Below, in pieces: positions 32,643 to 40,791 of a DNA stretch of 56,193 nucleotides. A model generated the notes under the pieces. The model was not told the DNA's origin. It saw only the letters and a program-made list of their open reading frames with translations, and did not search any database. The DNA comes from Prevotellaceae bacterium UBA711 (GTDB lineage: Bacteria; Bacteroidota; Bacteroidia; Bacteroidales; Bacteroidaceae): assembly GCA_002297545.1 (NCBI GenBank), contig DBLZ01000061.1, positions 1-56,193 of the forward strand, given 5' to 3'. Positions within the stretch are counted from its first letter, which is position 1, and every line of letters begins with the position of its first letter. The position numbers and the translations under genes are program-made.

Positions 32643-33244
32643 TATTGCAGTCTCCTTCTTTTCTTCTTCAGTATGTTGGTCGGCAACGTGTGCAATCCTG
32701 CATACTGATGGTTCTTCAATGCCTCGCCCAAGTTGCATCCCGGGGCGTATGTCTCTATGTCATGCTTCACTTTTTCTTCGCTCATTGTGTCGGGAGTCCA
32801 GGTGAAGAGGTTCTGCTTCATGCGGTCCGCCGTCTGACACACCAGGGCGTCGCGCTTCTCGCCTTCCGGCATCTTGGCCAGGACGTCCAGGGCCTGCTCC
32901 ACTATGTGCCCATAGTGCTTGTGTCGTATGCGCTTCTGTGGCAGCGGCATGGGTTCGGGGCGCATGCTGGCCTCCTCTTGGGGGATTATCTCCACAGGGT
33001 AGTCTATGTCCAGCTGATAGCCGCTCATCAGGGCCAGGTGGTCCCACAACTTTGCCAGTGTGTCGGGATTGCTGAGCTTCTCCTGCTCCAGGTCGGCCAT
33101 AACGGCCACTATCTTCTTGGCACACGCCAGACGTTCCTGTCTGTCGGCTATGGTCATGCAATAGGCCACCATGTCGTGCACGGTGCGCCCGTACTCGGGC
33201 ATTGCCAGGTGCTTCTTCTCGGTATTGTATTCTATTTTGTTCAT
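32642..33244 (-). CDS. DUF4290 domain protein
   Basis: About 200 residues. MNKIEYNTEKKHLAMPEYGR and TVHDMVAYCMTIADRQERLA are the DUF4290 opening; the rest is helical, ending in a basic tail (ILKKKRRRLQ). The family is specific to Bacteroidota and usually lies next to murA, as here. Function unknown; the basic tail and housekeeping context are compatible with nucleic-acid or ribosome association, which is inference only. The ATG overlaps tsaB by 4 nt (ATGA), and its stop overlaps the murA start by 1 nt. Translational coupling across three genes is therefore expected. Confidence 0.9.
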   Translation of the reverse strand: MNKIEYNTEKKHLAMPEYGRTVHDMVAYCMTIADRQERLACAKKIVAVMADLEQEKLSNPDTLAKLWDHLALMSGYQLDIDYPVEIIPQEEASMRPEPMPLPQKRIRHKHYGHIVEQALDVLAKMPEGEKRDALVCQTADRMKQNLFTWTPDTMSEEKVKHDIETYAPGCNLGEALKNHQYAGLHTLPTNILKKKRRRLQ

Positions 33245-33933
33245 AGGAGGTTCTTGGGTTTGGTTGCTTGGAACTCTTTCAGGTAGTACGGCTCGAAGTA
33301 TGCGGTGGATGCTATCTCGTTGCGTCTGAGCCGCTGTTCTGCCAGCGGAGCGGCGTTGCGGGCCAGGGGATGTATGTCGTCTATGAAGATGGCGTTGGGG
33401 TGAGGGATCACGTCCTTGCACTTGCTGCTTCCGTTGCCGAAGAACACCACGTGGCCGCGTTCCAGATATTCGCCGTAGGTCTCTGCGGTGACGATGTCCG
33501 GCTGCGTGCCCCTTATCTCCTTCAGACTGCGGTCATACACGGCTGCGTACACCTCCATGCGCCGTGCGTCTATCATGGGCACCAGGAGCGAGTCTTCGGG
33601 AATCTCCTCGTGATACAGCAGCACGGGTACGCACATCAGTTGCAGGGTGGGGATGGCTATGAGCGGAATGTTGCGGCCGTAGGCCACGCCCTTGGCCATA
33701 CTCACCCCTATGCGCAGGCCGGTGTAGCTGCCCGGTCCCTCGCTCACTGCCACTGCATCCAGCGGGATGGCATGGCTCTCGGCAAAGGACAGGGCTTCGT
33801 TGACGAAGACGCCGCACTGTACGTTGTGCGATGGTCCTTCGAAGTCCTCGTTGTGGAATATGACGTGGTTGTCCTGAGCCACCGCCACGGAGCACACGTT
33901 GGTGCTGGTCTCTATGCTAAGTATTGTGGCCAA
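33241..33933 (-). CDS. tsaB: tRNA threonylcarbamoyladenosine biosynthesis protein TsaB
   Basis: The 230-residue protein shows the ASKHA-fold start ATILSIETSTNVCSVAVAQD and the signature VSEGPGSYTGLRIGVSMAKG. TsaB forms the scaffold of the TsaBDE complex that adds threonylcarbamoyl to A37 of tRNAs decoding ANN codons. It starts 2 nt after the gmk stop codon and overlaps the DUF4290 start by 4 nt. Confidence 0.95.
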   Translation of the reverse strand: MATILSIETSTNVCSVAVAQDNHVIFHNEDFEGPSHNVQCGVFVNEALSFAESHAIPLDAVAVSEGPGSYTGLRIGVSMAKGVAYGRNIPLIAIPTLQLMCVPVLLYHEEIPEDSLLVPMIDARRMEVYAAVYDRSLKEIRGTQPDIVTAETYGEYLERGHVVFFGNGSSKCKDVIPHPNAIFIDDIHPLARNAAPLAEQRLRRNEIASTAYFEPYYLKEFQATKPKNLL

Positions 33934-33935
33934 GG

Positions 33936-34511
33936 CTATTTGCTGTTAAGGAATTCTTGTATGGCGGTCAGGGTTTCAGCCTTGGCCCGGTCCAGTTTGT
34001 CGTTCACTATGATGCGGTCGAACTGTGGTGCGAAAGACAATTCGTATTCGGCCTTTTCCAGGCGCACCTCTATCTGGTCTGTTGGGTCGGTGCCACGACT
34101 TATGAGGCGTCGGCGCAGTTCTTCCACGCTGGGAGGCTGGATGAACAGCGACAGAGCCTTCTCGCCATAGATGCGCTTCACGTTGATGCCGCCCTTGATG
34201 TCTATGTCGAAGATTACGTTCTTGCCTCGTTGCAGTTGCTCGTCCACCTGTGCTTTCAGTGTGCCATAGTATCGGCCGGCATACACCTCCTCGTACTCCA
34301 GAAACTCGTTGGCCTCTATCTTGGCCTTGAACTCCTCGGGGCTGAGGAAGAAGTATTCCACGCCATGCCGTTCGGTGCCGCGTGGCGGACGTGAGGTGGC
34401 GCTGATGCTGAAGACGAGATCCAGTTCCGGGTGCTCGTGGGTGAGCCATTGTACTATGGTGCTCTTTCCGCTGCCGCTGGGGGCGCTGAATATAAGACAT
34501 TTGCCTTTCAT
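33936..34511 (-). CDS. gmk: Guanylate kinase
   Basis: About 191 residues. The P-loop is in KCLIFSAPSGSGKSTIVQWL; the GMP-binding region is SATSRPPRGTERHGVEYFFL followed by EFLEYEEVYAGRYYGT. It phosphorylates GMP to GDP with ATP in the cytosol. The family length and the P-loop distance fix the start at 34511 rather than the longer frame to 35081, which would lie inside yicC. The gap to yicC is 80 nt. Confidence 0.96.
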   Translation of the reverse strand: MKGKCLIFSAPSGSGKSTIVQWLTHEHPELDLVFSISATSRPPRGTERHGVEYFFLSPEEFKAKIEANEFLEYEEVYAGRYYGTLKAQVDEQLQRGKNVIFDIDIKGGINVKRIYGEKALSLFIQPPSVEELRRRLISRGTDPTDQIEVRLEKAEYELSFAPQFDRIIVNDKLDRAKAETLTAIQEFLNSK

Positions 34512-34591
34512 TGCTGTGTGCTTTGTGTTGTGATGTGTGGGGATAGATTTGTGACTCTTTGGGGATATGCCGGATGACGGTGCGTGGGGAT

Positions 34592-35470
34592 CTAAAGAAC
34601 GTTCAGCACCTGCTCCTTGATCTGCTCCAGTTCGTCCTTCATCTTCACCACAATGTTCTGCATTTCGGCCTCGTTGGACTTGGAGCCGGTGGTGTTGATC
34701 TCGCGTCCCATTTCCTGCGCTATGAAGCCCAGCTTCTTGCCCTGCCCGTGAGGAGAGGCCAGGGTCTCGCGGAAGTATTTCAGGTGGTGTGCCAGTCGTT
34801 GCTTCTCCTCGTTGATGTCCAGCTTCTCTATGTAGAAGATCATTTCCTGCTCCAGACGTCCTCTGTCGTACTCCACTTCGGGAATGGTGGTCAGGGCATC
34901 CACCAGACGTTGGCGTATCTTCTCGGTACGCGCTTTCTCGTACGGTTCTATGCTCTTCATCAGGGCCTCTATGTTGTCCACCTTTTCGTGGAATTTGTGC
35001 TCCAGAGCATTTCCCTCCTTGGCACGGAACTCCATCAGTTGCTCTATGGCGTCGTGGGCCACCTGCATCACAGTGTTCCATTCCTCGGCCTCGGGCTCTT
35101 CGCTACCTTCCTGCTTGTTGATGGCATCCGGCATCCTAAGGACTATCTCGGTGATGTTCTCTGGCATGGGTATGCCATACTGTTCCTGTGCCAGACGGAA
35201 CTGCTGGATGTAACTCTGCATCAGCGGTATGTTCAGTGTGGCTGTCTGCTCCATCTCGTCGCGCTCAACCCACAGGCTGAACTCCACTTTGCCCCTGAGC
35301 AGGCGTTCGCCTATCATGGCGCGCAACTCCATTTCCTTTTCGCGATAGGCGGGAGCCATGCGCACGCTCAGGTCCAGGGCCTTGCTGTTGAGGGACTTTA
35401 TCTCGGCATAGATTTTCTTGTCCTTATATGTGGCTGAGGCCTTGCCGTAGCCGGTCATCGAAAGTATCAT
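34592..35470 (-). CDS. yicC: YicC-family endoribonuclease
   Basis: The 292-residue protein starts MILSMTGYGKAS, the family hallmark, with IKSLNSKALDLSVRMAP next, and ends with the acidic/helical domain KLGFIAQEMGREINTTGSKS followed by KMKDELEQIKEQVLNVL. E. coli YicC is an endoribonuclease that cleaves in single-stranded regions; a general RNA-processing role is likely. It is the promoter-proximal gene of the long minus-strand run, with a -7 box at 35498-35505. Confidence 0.94.
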   Translation of the reverse strand: MILSMTGYGKASATYKDKKIYAEIKSLNSKALDLSVRMAPAYREKEMELRAMIGERLLRGKVEFSLWVERDEMEQTATLNIPLMQSYIQQFRLAQEQYGIPMPENITEIVLRMPDAINKQEGSEEPEAEEWNTVMQVAHDAIEQLMEFRAKEGNALEHKFHEKVDNIEALMKSIEPYEKARTEKIRQRLVDALTTIPEVEYDRGRLEQEMIFYIEKLDINEEKQRLAHHLKYFRETLASPHGQGKKLGFIAQEMGREINTTGSKSNEAEMQNIVVKMKDELEQIKEQVLNVL

Positions 35471-35497
35471 ACCTTATATATAATTATATTTTGCTTG

Positions 35498-35505
35498 CAA
35501 AAGTA
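35498..35505 (-). promoter_or_regulatory. -7 box TACTTTTG for the yicC-gmk-tsaB run
   Basis: An exact TAnnTTTG match on the minus strand, 27 nt before the yicC start, with no clear TTG partner. It is back to back with the nadD box, 22 nt apart. Confidence 0.6.
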
Positions 35506-35527
35506 GCAAAATTTCATTAGAAAAGCC

Positions 35528-35535
35528 TAACTTTG
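35528..35535 (+). promoter_or_regulatory. -7 box TAACTTTG just before nadD
   Basis: An exact TAnnTTTG match that ends only 8 nt before the nadD ATG, implying a very short or absent 5' leader if it is used. Confidence 0.5.
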
Positions 35536-35543
35536 TCGCCGAA

Positions 35544-36149
35544 ATGTACTCATGTTCACCCAAAAAGACACTTACGGGAGTGTATGGAGGAAGTTTCAAT
35601 CCCATACATCTCGGGCATACGGCCATGGCTGCGGAGGTAGTGCGCCGTGGCCTGGTGGATGAGATGTGGCTGATAGTCAGCCCCCAGAACCCGCTGAAGC
35701 ACGACGGCCTGTGGGACGATGACTTCCGTCTCTCTCTGGCTCGTGTGGCCGTGGACGGAATGGCGGACATAAGGGTATCGGACGTGGAGTTCTCCCTGCC
35801 TCGTCCCAATTATATGATTACCACGCTGGAAACCCTGTCGGCACGCTATCCCTGCCGCGACTTCGTGCTGGTCATAGGCATGGACAATTGGGAGCGCTTC
35901 CATCGCTGGTACAGGAGCGGGGACATCCTGCGGCGCTATCCGTTGATAGTACTGCCGCGCAGATCCGAGGGCGATGCCCTGGAGAGCGGATCTATGGATG
36001 CCGGGGCAGGCAATGTCTCTTTCCCGGACGTACCGCTGATAGACCTCAGCAGTACCTGGATACGTGCACAAATCAAAGACAACCCGTCCTACGACGGCGA
36101 AGGGCTGGATCCCCGCGTCTGGGACATGATAAAGCATAGGATGAAATGA
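35544..36149 (+). CDS. nadD: Nicotinate-nucleotide adenylyltransferase
   Basis: The 201-residue protein has the nucleotidyl-transferase site GVYGGSFNPIHLGHTAMAAE (HxGH-type) and the second motif LSSTWIRAQI (ISSTxIR). It adenylates nicotinate mononucleotide to deamido-NAD, the penultimate step of NAD synthesis. No other Met lies before the active-site block, so the ATG at 35544 is the only reasonable start, which makes the promoter box position unusual. It is divergent from yicC; in many relatives nadD follows gmk on the same strand. The stop overlaps the MORN gene (ATGA). Confidence 0.95.
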   Translation: MYSCSPKKTLTGVYGGSFNPIHLGHTAMAAEVVRRGLVDEMWLIVSPQNPLKHDGLWDDDFRLSLARVAVDGMADIRVSDVEFSLPRPNYMITTLETLSARYPCRDFVLVIGMDNWERFHRWYRSGDILRRYPLIVLPRRSEGDALESGSMDAGAGNVSFPDVPLIDLSSTWIRAQIKDNPSYDGEGLDPRVWDMIKHRMK

Positions 36150-36799
36150 AAAGACCTTTGGCAACGCTCTTTCTTGCCCTGCTGTGCGGGGTATCCGTGT
36201 ATGGACAGCAGGTGTCCATGACCAGATATGATGTAGCCCCGGGCGTATATGAGCACGTGTATTTGGATCACGTGAAGGACTTCCACAGCATGTTGATAAA
36301 CGTGGACGGGGGCCAGTATGTGGGGCAGGTGGACGACCATAATACCCTCTACGGCTACGGGCAGTTCATCAACAACAACGGCCACCTTATGATAGGCAAG
36401 TTCCGGAGCGGCGGCCTTATCCAGGGTATCACGCTGGGCAAGGACAATGTGACTGTGGGCAGCAAGGAGCACTATTGCAGCTACAGCCTCGCTACGGGAC
36501 GTATGGAATACATCTACGACCATGGCAAGGCATTCACGCCCGGAGAGGGTGCGGCTGCCGACTATACGTTCATGACCATGACCTTTGCCAACGGCGACAG
36601 CTACGTGGGCGAGCTTTACAAGGGTCAGTGCCACGGCCTGGGAATCTACTACTATGCCTCCGGAGGTCTGTGGTACGGAAGCTATGCCAACGGCATACGC
36701 AGTGGGTTCGGCGCCTGGTTCAAACCGGACAACGATATGGTCATAGGCCAGTGGGACGGTGAGGATGAGCGACGCAGCATATACATTCCACTGAGATAA
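36146..36799 (+). CDS. Secreted MORN-repeat protein
   Basis: The 217-residue protein begins MKRPLATLFLALLCGVSVYG (signal peptide). At least three MORN-like units are visible: GGQYVGQVDDHNTLYGYGQF, GDSYVGELYKGQCHGLGIYY and GGLWYGSYANGIRSGFGAWF. MORN repeats form beta-hairpin rods that bind lipids or proteins; the function here is unknown and probably periplasmic or cell-surface. It overlaps nadD by 4 nt and precedes the Gfo/Idh gene by 16 nt, so the three appear to form an operon although their functions differ. Confidence 0.82.
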   Translation: MKRPLATLFLALLCGVSVYGQQVSMTRYDVAPGVYEHVYLDHVKDFHSMLINVDGGQYVGQVDDHNTLYGYGQFINNNGHLMIGKFRSGGLIQGITLGKDNVTVGSKEHYCSYSLATGRMEYIYDHGKAFTPGEGAAADYTFMTMTFANGDSYVGELYKGQCHGLGIYYYASGGLWYGSYANGIRSGFGAWFKPDNDMVIGQWDGEDERRSIYIPLR

Positions 36800-36815
36800 T
36801 CCGGCGGAGGAGATC

Positions 36816-37844
36816 ATGGTAAATATAGCTCTGATAGGTCTTGGCCAGCGTGGGCGGGCTACATTGGACAGGCTGGGCGCGGTGCCCAATGCCCATGTGT
36901 TGCTGACGTGCGACCGTGACAGTGATTGGCATCTGGCTGCCACGCATCCCGATGTGGAGCTGGTGTGGATATGCACACCCTGGGAGTGGCACTTGCGCAT
37001 GGCTGTGACGGCTATGCGTGCGGGCAAGGATGTTGCTCTGGAGGTGCCTGCGGCCATGACGGTGACCGACTGCCGCACGCTGGTGTCCGTTTCCCGCGAG
37101 ACGGGACGTCATTGCATCATGCTGGAGAACTGTTGCTACGACACCTGGCATCTGGGTGCCAGGGAGATAGTGCGCCGTGGACTGTTGGGCCGGGTCCGCC
37201 ACGTTGAAGGAGCCTATGCCCATACCGTGCCGGAGGGATGGATGCGTGCCCATGGGCGCAGGCATGGAGGCAACCCTTATCCCACACATGCCCTGGGACC
37301 CATGTGTCAGTTGTTGCCGCAGGGCGATACCCTGGATTATCTGGTTTCGCTCTCTTCCCCCGTGCCCGGCGACCATACCAACACGTCGCTCATGCGCTCC
37401 ATGTCGGGGATAAGCATGCTTCTGCACTACGACATATCCACTCCGCGTCCCTACAGTCGCATGCAGACTGTCTGCGGAGGATTGGGCTTCCTGCAGAAAT
37501 ACCCCCTTCCTACGGTACATATCGAGGGCAGGGGCACCTCCGTGGAACTGACCGGCGATGAGGCCGTGAACTATGTGGAAAGCTTTATACCGGAGGCGTT
37601 TCGTGTGCTTATGGAGGAGGGACGGGTCAAGGGTGTGCCCAACGTGATGAACTACATGATGGACCGCCGTCTGCTGGATGCCCTGGAGCATATCCGTGAG
37701 GAGCGTGCTACCGGCGGAGAGGTGACAACGGTGCCCGATATGGATGTCTACGATGCAGCCCTGTGGTCTTCGGCGATAGAACTCACGGAGCGTTCGGCCG
37801 CGAGTGGTTCGGCTCCGATGAAATTTCCTCGTTTTCAGCGTTGA
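36816..37844 (+). CDS. Gfo/Idh/MocA-family oxidoreductase, GH109-like
   Basis: The 342-residue protein starts with a Rossmann fold (MVNIALIGLGQRGRATLDRL; GxGxxG), and has the cofactor-site EVPAAMTV in place of EKP. The block GGNPYPTHALGPMCQLL corresponds to the YPTHGLGP region of GH109 alpha-N-acetylgalactosaminidases, which use bound NAD for glycoside cleavage. It is about 100 residues shorter than typical GH109 and has no signal peptide. It is thus a cytosolic NAD(P)-dependent sugar-type enzyme, either dehydrogenase or glycosidase. Preceded by RBS-like GGAGGAG about 6 nt before ATG, which is unusual here and supports the start. Confidence 0.82.
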   Translation: MVNIALIGLGQRGRATLDRLGAVPNAHVLLTCDRDSDWHLAATHPDVELVWICTPWEWHLRMAVTAMRAGKDVALEVPAAMTVTDCRTLVSVSRETGRHCIMLENCCYDTWHLGAREIVRRGLLGRVRHVEGAYAHTVPEGWMRAHGRRHGGNPYPTHALGPMCQLLPQGDTLDYLVSLSSPVPGDHTNTSLMRSMSGISMLLHYDISTPRPYSRMQTVCGGLGFLQKYPLPTVHIEGRGTSVELTGDEAVNYVESFIPEAFRVLMEEGRVKGVPNVMNYMMDRRLLDALEHIREERATGGEVTTVPDMDVYDAALWSSAIELTERSAASGSAPMKFPRFQR

Positions 37845-37847
37845 ATA

Positions 37848-37899
37848 AACCGGTTCTTCCGACTGCGAAAACCGATTTGTTGATCCGCATAAACCGGTT
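37848..37899. repeat. Array of three AACCGGTT-type palindromes at exact 22-bp period (locus 2)
   Basis: Cores at 37848 (AACCGGTT), 37870 (AACCGATT) and 37892 (AACCGGTT). Spacers are homologous to those of locus 1 (18295-18368), for example TGTGCGGCCGCAAC here against TATCCGGCCGCGAC there. The array begins 3 nt after the stop codon of the oxidoreductase gene. Confidence 0.85.
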
Positions 37900-38012
37900 T
37901 GTGCGGCCGCAACTCCATGGGGATGCAGGCCGGCCTTCATGGAGCGTGCCGAAGGATACCGTGGGAATAGCGCACCTATTATGCGGTCAACAGCCGATTA
38001 GGTGTAAATGCA

Positions 38013-38048
38013 ACAGGTGCCATTGCCTCGTTTGGCAATGGCACCTGT
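38013..38048. terminator. Bidirectional hairpin between the oxidoreductase and rpoD genes
   Basis: A perfect 15-bp stem (38013-38027 with 38034-38048) and 6-nt loop between convergent genes. It would serve both; the minus-strand tail (TGCATTTAC) is the more T-rich. Confidence 0.75.
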
Positions 38049-38103
38049 CGTATCTTGCCGGCTGTTCCAGCGCGGTTGCGGGCATGATACCCGTTGCTGC
38101 CGT

Positions 38104-38964
38104 TTATCCAAGGAACTGGCGCAGCATGCTGGTCTTGTTGGCTATGCGCAACTTGCGTATGGCTTTTTCGCGGATCTGACGCACACGTTCGCGTGTCAGG
38201 CCGAAGCGGTCGCCTATCTCTTCCAGGGTCATCTCCGGCTGCTGTATGCCGAAGCTCATCTCGATGATGTCTCTTTCCCTATCGTTCAGAATGTCCAGGG
38301 CGCGCGAAATCTCCATCTGCAGGCTTTCGCTGATGAGGGCATGGTCTGCGGCGGGGGCATCGGTGTTCTCCATGACGTCCAAGGGGCTGTTGTCCTCGCC
38401 CTCGACGAAGGGTGCGTCCACGCTGACGTGGCGTCCGCTGGCGCGCAGGCTGTCGTTTATTTTCTCGGGCAACTCGTTCACCAACTCGGCCAACTCCTCG
38501 GGACTGGGCTTGCGCTCGTGATCCTGCTCGAACTTGGTGATGGCCTTGCTTATCTTGTTCACTGCGCTCACCTGATTCAGCGGCAGGCGCACTATGCGGC
38601 TCTGCTCTGCCAGAGCCTGCAGGATGGTCTGGCGTATCCACCATACGGCATAGCTGATGAACTTGAAGCCTCTGGTCTCATCGAACTTTTCCGCAGCCTT
38701 GATCAGACCGACGTTGCCCTCGTTGATCAGGTCGGGCAGGCTGAGGCCCTGGTTCTGGTACTGCTTGGCTACAGACACCACGAAACGCAGGTTGCTCTTG
38801 ACCAAAGTGTCCAAAGCCTGGCGGTCGCCTTTGCGTATGCGCTGGCTGAGTTCCACTTCCTCCTCGACGGTCAGCAACTGCTCGCGTCCGATTTCCTGCA
38901 GGTACTTGTCCAGTGACTGGCTGTCGCGACTGGTGATGCTCTTGGTGATTTTAAGTTGTCTCAT
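38104..38964 (-). CDS. rpoD: Primary sigma factor, RpoD/SigA (Bacteroidota type)
   Basis: About 286 residues. The order is region 1.2 (SLDKYLQEIGREQLLTVEEE), region 2 (NLRFVVSVAKQYQNQGLSLP, then DLINEGNVGLIKAAEKFD and FKFISYAVWWIRQTI), region 3, and region 4 with the HTH MTLEEIGDRFGLTRERVRQI. Region 1.1 and the long non-conserved insert of E. coli sigma-70 are absent, as in the Bacteroides primary sigma factor, which recognises TTG/TAnnTTTG promoters such as those in this window. Translation most likely starts at 38964 (MRQLKITKSITSRDSQSLDK), although the frame extends to 39057. The mRNA leader is about 90 nt and carries a hairpin. Confidence 0.96.
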   Translation of the reverse strand: MRQLKITKSITSRDSQSLDKYLQEIGREQLLTVEEEVELSQRIRKGDRQALDTLVKSNLRFVVSVAKQYQNQGLSLPDLINEGNVGLIKAAEKFDETRGFKFISYAVWWIRQTILQALAEQSRIVRLPLNQVSAVNKISKAITKFEQDHERKPSPEELAELVNELPEKINDSLRASGRHVSVDAPFVEGEDNSPLDVMENTDAPAADHALISESLQMEISRALDILNDRERDIIEMSFGIQQPEMTLEEIGDRFGLTRERVRQIREKAIRKLRIANKTSMLRQFLG

Positions 38965-39000
38965 TATAGTGTTCTTTCTGTCTTTTGTCCAACGAAAGCG

Positions 39001-39039
39001 TGCGGCACATGCCTCGTCAAAATGGTGACAGGTGCCGCA
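39001..39039 (-). promoter_or_regulatory. Hairpin in the rpoD leader
   Basis: An 8-bp perfect stem (TGCGGCAC at 39001-39008 with GTGCCGCA at 39032-39039) encloses a 23-nt loop that has its own small GTCA/TGAC stem. It lies between the predicted start of transcription (about 39052) and the rpoD start codon (38964). Confidence 0.5.
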
Positions 39040-39058
39040 AGTGCATAATTTTAGCACG

Positions 39059-39089
39059 CAAAGCTACGCTTTTTTTGTATTATGGCCAA
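39059..39089 (-). promoter_or_regulatory. Promoter of rpoD
   Basis: Minus-strand TTG (39089-39087), 20-nt spacer, TAGCTTTG (39066-39059): an ideal Bacteroidota promoter for the gene encoding the sigma factor that reads it. Confidence 0.8.
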
Positions 39090-39171
39090 GGATTTGGGAC
39101 ACAAATTGACGTTTGTCGGCCGCTTGTGCCCCTTTTTGTCCTGTGCCGAGAGCCAATATGCCGCAAAAGTG

Positions 39172-39179
39172 TATCTTTG
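39172..39179 (+). promoter_or_regulatory. -7 box TATCTTTG for glyS
   Basis: An exact TAnnTTTG match 20 nt before the glyS start codon; the TTG element is not evident at the usual distance. It excludes the upstream ATG at 39113 as start. Confidence 0.65.
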
Positions 39180-39199
39180 CACGAAAAACTTTTACGATA

Positions 39200-40744
39200 A
39201 TGGCACAACAAGAAGACGTATTCAAGAAAATTGTCTCTCACTGCAAGGAGTACGGTTTCGTATTCCCGTCCAGCGACATATATGACGGCCTGGGCGCAGT
39301 CTATGACTACGGCCAAAATGGTGTGGAGCTCAAGAACAACATCAAGCAATACTGGTGGCAGTCCATGGTGTTGCTGCACGAGAACATCGTGGGCATTGAT
39401 GCGGCCATCTTCATGCACCCCACGGTGTGGAAGGCCAGCGGACACGTGGATGCATTCAACGACCCCCTCATCGATAACAAGGACAGCAAGAAGCGCTACC
39501 GTGCCGACGTGCTGATAGAGGACCAGATAGCCAAGTACGACGAGAAGATAGACAAGGAGGTGCAAAAGGCTGCCAAGAAATATGGCGAGGCTTTCAACGA
39601 GGTAGAGTTCCGTGCTACCAACGCACGTGTCTTGGAGCATCAGCAGAAGCGCGACGCCCTGCATGAGCGCTACTCCAAGGCCATGAACGCCAACGACCTG
39701 AACGAGCTGCGTCAGATCATCATCGACGAGGAGATAGTGTGCCCCATCAGCGGCACACGCAATTGGACCGAGGTGCGCCAGTTCAACCTGATGTTCTCCA
39801 CCGAGATGGGCTCAACGGCCGACGGTTCAAGTCGTGTGTACTTGCGTCCGGAGACCGCACAGGGCATATTCGTGAACTACCTGAACGTGCAGAAGACGGG
39901 TCGCATGAAGCTGCCATTCGGCATAGCACAGATAGGCAAGGCATTCCGCAACGAGATAGTGGCCCGCCAATTCATCTTCCGCATGCGCGAGTTCGAGCAG
40001 ATGGAGATGCAGTTCTTCGTGAAGCCGGGCACTGAACTTGACTGGTTTGCCAAGTGGAAGCAGACCCGCATGGCATGGCACCAGGCCTTGGGCTTCGGAG
40101 CCGAGAACTACCGCTTCCACGACCACGACAAGCTGGCCCACTATGCCAACGCCGCCACGGACATAGAGTTCCGCATGCCGTTCGGCTTCAAGGAGGTGGA
40201 GGGCGTGCACTCACGTACCAACTTCGACCTCTCTCAACATGCCAAGTACAGCGGTAAGAAGATAGAGTACTTCGACCCCGAGACCAACGAGTCCTATACT
40301 CCGTATGTCATAGAGACGTCCATCGGCGTGGACCGTATGTTCCTCTCCATCATGTGCCACAGCTTCGAGGAGCAGCCGTTGCCCGACGGACAGACCAGCA
40401 CGGTGCTGCATCTGCCTGCCGCTCTGGCTCCGGTGAAGCTGGCTATCTTCCCCTTGACCAAGAAGGACGGTATGCCCGAGAAAGCCAAGGAGATCATGGA
40501 CGAGCTCCGCTTCCACTTCAACTGCAAGTACGAGGAGAAGGACCAGATAGGCAAGCGCTACCGCCGCATGGATGCCATCGGATGTCCGTTCTGCGTCACC
40601 GTGGACCAGCAGACGCTGGAGGACAACACCGTTACGCTCCGCGAGCGCGACAGCATGGAACAGCGCCGTGTACATATCTCTGAGCTGCGTGGCATCATAG
40701 AGGATCAGGTGAGCATCACCGGATTGCTCAAGAAGCTGCTTTGA
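39200..40744 (+). CDS. glyS: Glycyl-tRNA synthetase, homodimeric type
   Basis: About 514 residues from MAQQEDVFKKIVSHCKEYGF. It is the eukaryote-like alpha2 class II enzyme: PSSDIYDGLGAVYDYGQNGV, motif 2 region YLRPETAQGIFVNYLNVQKT, and the C-terminal anticodon-binding domain (APVKLAIFPLTKKDGMPEKA). It charges tRNA-Gly with glycine. The promoter box at 39172 and the family N-terminus support the start at 39200. It ends by overlapping a frame upstream of the FKBP gene; the two are probably one operon (47 nt between stop and start). Confidence 0.97.
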   Translation: MAQQEDVFKKIVSHCKEYGFVFPSSDIYDGLGAVYDYGQNGVELKNNIKQYWWQSMVLLHENIVGIDAAIFMHPTVWKASGHVDAFNDPLIDNKDSKKRYRADVLIEDQIAKYDEKIDKEVQKAAKKYGEAFNEVEFRATNARVLEHQQKRDALHERYSKAMNANDLNELRQIIIDEEIVCPISGTRNWTEVRQFNLMFSTEMGSTADGSSRVYLRPETAQGIFVNYLNVQKTGRMKLPFGIAQIGKAFRNEIVARQFIFRMREFEQMEMQFFVKPGTELDWFAKWKQTRMAWHQALGFGAENYRFHDHDKLAHYANAATDIEFRMPFGFKEVEGVHSRTNFDLSQHAKYSGKKIEYFDPETNESYTPYVIETSIGVDRMFLSIMCHSFEEQPLPDGQTSTVLHLPAALAPVKLAIFPLTKKDGMPEKAKEIMDELRFHFNCKYEEKDQIGKRYRRMDAIGCPFCVTVDQQTLEDNTVTLRERDSMEQRRVHISELRGIIEDQVSITGLLKKLL

Positions 40745-40791
40745 TAACCCTCACTCTTCCCTATACACCAATCCATATTAGCAGAGAGCCG

